A stretch of 15,334 bases of DNA from contig JBATVL010000062.1 of assembly GCA_049671745.1 (NCBI GenBank), positions 1 to 15,334 on the forward strand. Reading direction: 5' to 3'. The notes under the pieces are model-generated. The model was not told the DNA's origin, did not search any database, and was given only the letters and a program-made list of their open reading frames with translations. Shown here piece by piece: positions 12,791 to 15,334 of the stretch (position 1 is its first letter; the number at the start of each line of letters is the position of its first letter). Source of the stretch: SNAP01 sp049671745. GTDB taxonomy: Bacteria > Bacteroidota > Bacteroidia > Bacteroidales > Marinifilaceae. Both the position numbers and the translations under genes were made by a program.

Positions 12791-13627
12791 ATGAGCAATA
12801 ATAAGTCAGAATTTAATAGAAATAATCTAAAGGATAACTTCTTAAAGCAAGTGCTTTTTAGAATAGATTATAATGGCATTGTTGATATAACTCCAATAAT
12901 AAGTGCTTTTAATAATGAGTTTAAACCTAAAATAGATTCTTATGAAACAACATTTCATAATAGAATTGATTTGGATCTTCAAAGTTTAGAGGATATTAGT
13001 GAGACTCTAGCAGTGCCAGTTAAGGTTCTTGAGAAGCAGACTATACATAGATACGCATTAAAGACAAGTGGAAATAGTGATGTTACTTTAGATATAAGTC
13101 GATTCTATACAACATTAACTGTTAAATGTAAGGATTATACTATTATAGATGAGTACATGAAATTTCTTAATGATTTCATTCTTTTTATGTTTAAAGAGAA
13201 TAACTTTTTTGAGATAAAAAGAGTCGGACTTAGAAAGTTAGGTGAGATTGTTGTTGCTAATTATAATGATTTGTTTTCTGTTTTTGAGAAGGACGTGTTC
13301 TGTAGTAACGCTGCGCTTAATGATTTGTACAGTACTTCTATGCTTAATAATTTAAGTGTTATAAGGCCAAATGGAAAAGATGAGACCGTTAATTATAATA
13401 GGCGTATTCAGGAAGGTTATGTAACAGATGTTGATGGTAAGGAAAGTAAAGCTTATCAGGCTGTTTTGGATATGGATTGTTTCTTAAAAGATGATTCTTT
13501 GGATTCTGTGAATGAATCTAATAATGCTGCTGATATCTTAAATAATATGAATAATATCCTTTTTGATGTTTATCTTTTAAGCGTAACATATGATTATTTG
13601 AAAGGAAAAAAGAAAGAGGATGAGTAG
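12791..13627 (+). CDS. TIGR04255-like family protein, function unknown
   Basis: A 278-residue soluble protein. The pattern is that of the TIGR04255 family: an opening strand FLKQVLFRIDYNG, a mid-domain with LKTSGNSDVTLDISRFYTTLTVKCKDY, then IDEYMKFLNDFILFMF and the strand FEIKRVGLRKLGEIVV, comparable to the family's conserved 'R-hydrophobic-G-L-R-Y-x-N' strand. The C-terminal part (about 205-278) alternates charged and hydrophobic residues, ending in a basic GKKKEDE tail. TIGR04255 proteins are scattered across bacteria, often in accessory regions; no biochemical role is established as far as I know. It overlaps the next ORF by 8 bases (ATGAGTAG) and likely heads an operon that once included the metallo-beta-lactamase-fold gene. 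Confidence 0.6.
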   Translation: MSNNKSEFNRNNLKDNFLKQVLFRIDYNGIVDITPIISAFNNEFKPKIDSYETTFHNRIDLDLQSLEDISETLAVPVKVLEKQTIHRYALKTSGNSDVTLDISRFYTTLTVKCKDYTIIDEYMKFLNDFILFMFKENNFFEIKRVGLRKLGEIVVANYNDLFSVFEKDVFCSNAALNDLYSTSMLNNLSVIRPNGKDETVNYNRRIQEGYVTDVDGKESKAYQAVLDMDCFLKDDSLDSVNESNNAADILNNMNNILFDVYLLSVTYDYLKGKKKEDE

Positions 13628-13814
13628 TTTTAAAGTAAATAAAGGAAATGATGTATCTCTAAGGAATACTTCTAATTCATCTTTTCGAAGTGATAAAAAT
13701 AATAGCAAATCTGAAAGTAAAGAATCGTCTTTGAACTTTAGTAGTGAGAGAAAGTCTAAAAAATTTACTGCTACAACTAAAGCGAAGAATAATTACGGAA
13801 AAAATTCTATATAA
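13620..13814 (+). CDS. Small Ser/Lys-rich hypothetical protein
   Basis: A 64-residue ORF starting inside the stop of the TIGR04255-like gene (ATGAGTAG overlap), which argues for translational coupling and a real gene. It is strongly hydrophilic: Ser, Lys and Asn dominate and the net charge is positive. There is no hydrophobic core or membrane segment, so it is probably disordered. No family is recognised. It could also be a truncated gene, because the following gene in the same operon is degraded. The next start codon lies 23 bases downstream. Confidence 0.55.
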   Translation: MSSFKVNKGNDVSLRNTSNSSFRSDKNNSKSESKESSLNFSSERKSKKFTATTKAKNNYGKNSI

Positions 13815-13836
13815 CTTGAATAGATAATTTAATAAT

Positions 13837-14548
13837 ATGAAAGATAAGCCAGATAAAATAAGATTTGTATCTGATCTTAATAATCTGATTCTTAAAGTTT
13901 TTATTGTTGGATATAGTTCAAAAGGAGAGAGTGAAATATTCAGCAGTAATTGATTGTTTTGAATCTGATGATATTAATAAAACTGTTGATGATTATGAAA
14001 GGCTTGTTCATGATATGACTATTCAAGATTTAAAAGCAAATCTTAAAATAAAGGTTGTTTCATATGCACCTCATTCTTCTATTATAAGAAGAAGATATAC
14101 AGTGGATAAAAAGCCTTTAAAGAATGATTTTTCAATTGCTCTTTTGTTTCATATTGGTAGTAATCTGAATCTTTTTTTTAGTGGCGATATAGAAGATCAA
14201 TCAATTCGACTTATGAGTAATGAAGGTTTTGACAAGAAGCTGGATTTGCTAAAAACTCCTCATCACACCTCGTCTTCGTCTAAATTATTACTTAAATTTC
14301 TTGATGATAATATAACACAAATAGAGGATATTAAAAATATAACGCACTCATGTACTACAGTATTTAAGCAGCATGATTTACCTGATAATGATATAGTAAA
14401 AGAGTACAAGAAAAGATCTGCTGATTTTCATAGCACAGGTATGAAGCATGATGCCAATGATTTTAATTATGGTATTATTGAGTATGAATTTGGAATAGTA
14501 TCTAGAAAATCAACTTGTACTCTTGTAGGTAATGCAGAAGTTCTTTAG
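13837..14548 (+). pseudogene. Degraded metallo-beta-lactamase-fold hydrolase gene
   Basis: The original start appears to be ATG 13837: its frame reads DKIRFVSDLNNLILKVFIVG, then YSSKGES, and hits a stop at 13951. The protein continues in the +1 frame (from about 13930) as YSAVIDCFESDDINKT. Farther on, LNLFFSGDIEDQ and LLKTPHHTSSSS are the familiar 'F-x-G-D' and 'KxPHHGSxxS' blocks of the C-terminal half of ComEC-like MBL-fold hydrolases. The central HxHxDH metal-binding motif and the residues around it, expected between INKT and LKIKVVSYAPHSS, are missing, which implies an internal deletion of perhaps 80-100 codons. With a frameshift and no metal site it should be inactive. The end (NYGIIEYEF...VGNAEVL) is intact. 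A shortened product from TTG 13904 is open but unlikely to be functional. Confidence 0.75.
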
Positions 14549-14564
14549 AATTCTTGATATCTAT

Positions 14565-14595
14565 ATTGGTTCTTAACGTTAAACATATATATTTG
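14565..14595 (+). promoter_or_regulatory. Bacteroidetes-type promoter of the outer-membrane barrel gene
   Basis: TATATTTG (14588-14595) is a perfect -7 element. ATTG (14565-14568) sits 19 bases upstream as a 3-of-4 -33 element. The start codon is 22 bases after the -7 element. A perfect palindrome TTAACGTTAA (14573-14582) lies between the two elements. Confidence 0.7.
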
Positions 14596-14617
14596 TAACT
14601 ATATAAAAATCATTAAG

Positions 14618-15292
14618 ATGAATAAAATATTAATTACCTGTTTGTTAGTTGTCTCATTATTAGATGTGAAAGCACAAAAAATAACTGTTAAAACTGGTTT
14701 TAATTTGGCAACTTTTTTTGCTGAAAACAATGATGATATTGTTAGTTCTAACTTTGAAACAAATCCTGGATTATCACTTGAAGCTAATATAGAATTTCCT
14801 ATTAATAAGACATTTGCTTTTGAAACTGGAATGCAGTTCTCTATGGAAGGAACTCAAATTCATGGTAAGAATGAGATGGTATATGGAAGTTTAAATACTC
14901 AAGTGTTGTCAGACATAGATATGGATTTATATTATATGAATGTTCCCATGAATGCTAAGGTCTATCTTAAAAATTCAAAAGTAAAGGTATTTGGACTATT
15001 TGGTGCATATTGGGGTGTAGGAATATATGGAAATAATGAATCAAAGATTTCAATTTTGGGTGATTTCGAAATAAATAATACTAAAATAAAATGGGGAGAT
15101 GATTCAGATAGTGATGATCTTAGAAGATTTGATTGTGGTTTGAATATAGGTGCAGGTAGTGAATTTAATAGATTTTTGTTTTGTGTTAATTATAATTATG
15201 GATTAGCAAACATTTCGTCTTATGTTAAAAATGGTAATGCTGTTAATAATAGAGTGTTAACATTCTCTATAGGGTATGTAATAAAAGAATAA
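14618..15292 (+). CDS. PorT-like outer-membrane beta-barrel protein
   Basis: A 224-residue secreted protein. A signal peptide at 1-19 (basic MNK, hydrophobic ILITCLLVVSLL, then DVKA before QKI) fits signal peptidase I cleavage after KA. The mature part begins ITVKTGFNLATFFAENN, the typical first strand of Bacteroidetes outer-membrane beta-barrel (PorT/OMP_b-brl_2) proteins. Alternating amphipathic strands follow (LSLEANIEFPINKTFAFETGMQF, MNVPMNAKVYLKNSKVKVFG, DCGLNIGAGSEFNRFLFCVNYNYGL). It ends with a strand VLTFSIGYVIKE, as expected for a barrel closing strand. It has its own promoter and a terminator and is not obviously tied to the island to its left. No specific substrate can be assigned. 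Confidence 0.85.
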   Translation: MNKILITCLLVVSLLDVKAQKITVKTGFNLATFFAENNDDIVSSNFETNPGLSLEANIEFPINKTFAFETGMQFSMEGTQIHGKNEMVYGSLNTQVLSDIDMDLYYMNVPMNAKVYLKNSKVKVFGLFGAYWGVGIYGNNESKISILGDFEINNTKIKWGDDSDSDDLRRFDCGLNIGAGSEFNRFLFCVNYNYGLANISSYVKNGNAVNNRVLTFSIGYVIKE

Positions 15293-15304
15293 TATTACAT
15301 ATGT

Positions 15305-15334
15305 TCTACACCCCTATGTGTGTAAGGGTGTAGA
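15305..15334 (+). terminator. Terminator hairpin after the barrel gene (cut by window edge)
   Basis: TCTACACCC (15305-15313) pairs perfectly with GGGTGTAGA (15326-15334). It sits 12 bases past the stop codon, and any T-run would lie beyond the window. Confidence 0.65.

Overview
The window looks like a chromosomal piece of an AT-rich Bacteroidota bacterium, most likely order Bacteroidales. This rests on several perfect Bacteroidetes-type -7 elements (TAnnTTTG), a 543-residue PruA of the Bacteroidetes type, a DivIC-type septum protein next to ruvX, a PorT-like outer-membrane barrel at the right end, and a general lack of strong Shine-Dalgarno sequences. I cannot name the genus.

Positions 1-5428 are a compact housekeeping block. 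On the minus strand are ruvX (cut by the window edge, GTG start), a DivIC/FtsB-like septum protein with its own promoter, and pruA with a strong terminator. On the plus strand an ABC-F ATPase and an RlmB-type rRNA 2'-O-methyltransferase form a two-gene operon that ends in a clear terminator at 5452-5491.

Positions 5492-6555 are gene-free. The first half holds a striking repeat: two diverged copies of a ~189-bp module exactly 264 bp apart. The copies share arrays of 11-bp units, and each has a hairpin at the same relative place with a different stem sequence. The second half is plain AT-rich DNA leading into an accessory operon.

Positions 6556-10492 hold a tightly coupled three-gene operon, the most interesting object here. 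It encodes (1) a soluble STAS-like plus GHKL (RsbW/SpoIIAB-like) ATPase, (2) a protein with a divergent phosphoribosyltransferase (PRTase) C-terminus, and (3) a calcineurin-like metallophosphoesterase fused to a second divergent PRTase-like domain with a Cys-rich tail. I know no characterised system with this composition. The architecture (switch-like ATPase, nucleotide-type enzymes, accessory location) fits a conflict/defence or nucleotide-signalling system, but that is inference.

Positions 10493-14548 look like a decaying accessory island. They hold an intact membrane-anchored coiled-coil GIY-YIG (T5orf172/DUF4041-type) gene and a separate fossil copy of its last 28 codons plus terminator 0.6 kb away, with two tiny membrane ORFs between. 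Further on come a frameshifted stub of a P-loop ATPase, a TIGR04255-like gene overlapping a small Ser/Lys-rich ORF, and a metallo-beta-lactamase-fold gene that has lost its reading frame and its HxHxDH metal site. The window closes with an outer-membrane beta-barrel gene under a good promoter containing a perfect palindrome, followed by a terminator hairpin at the window edge.
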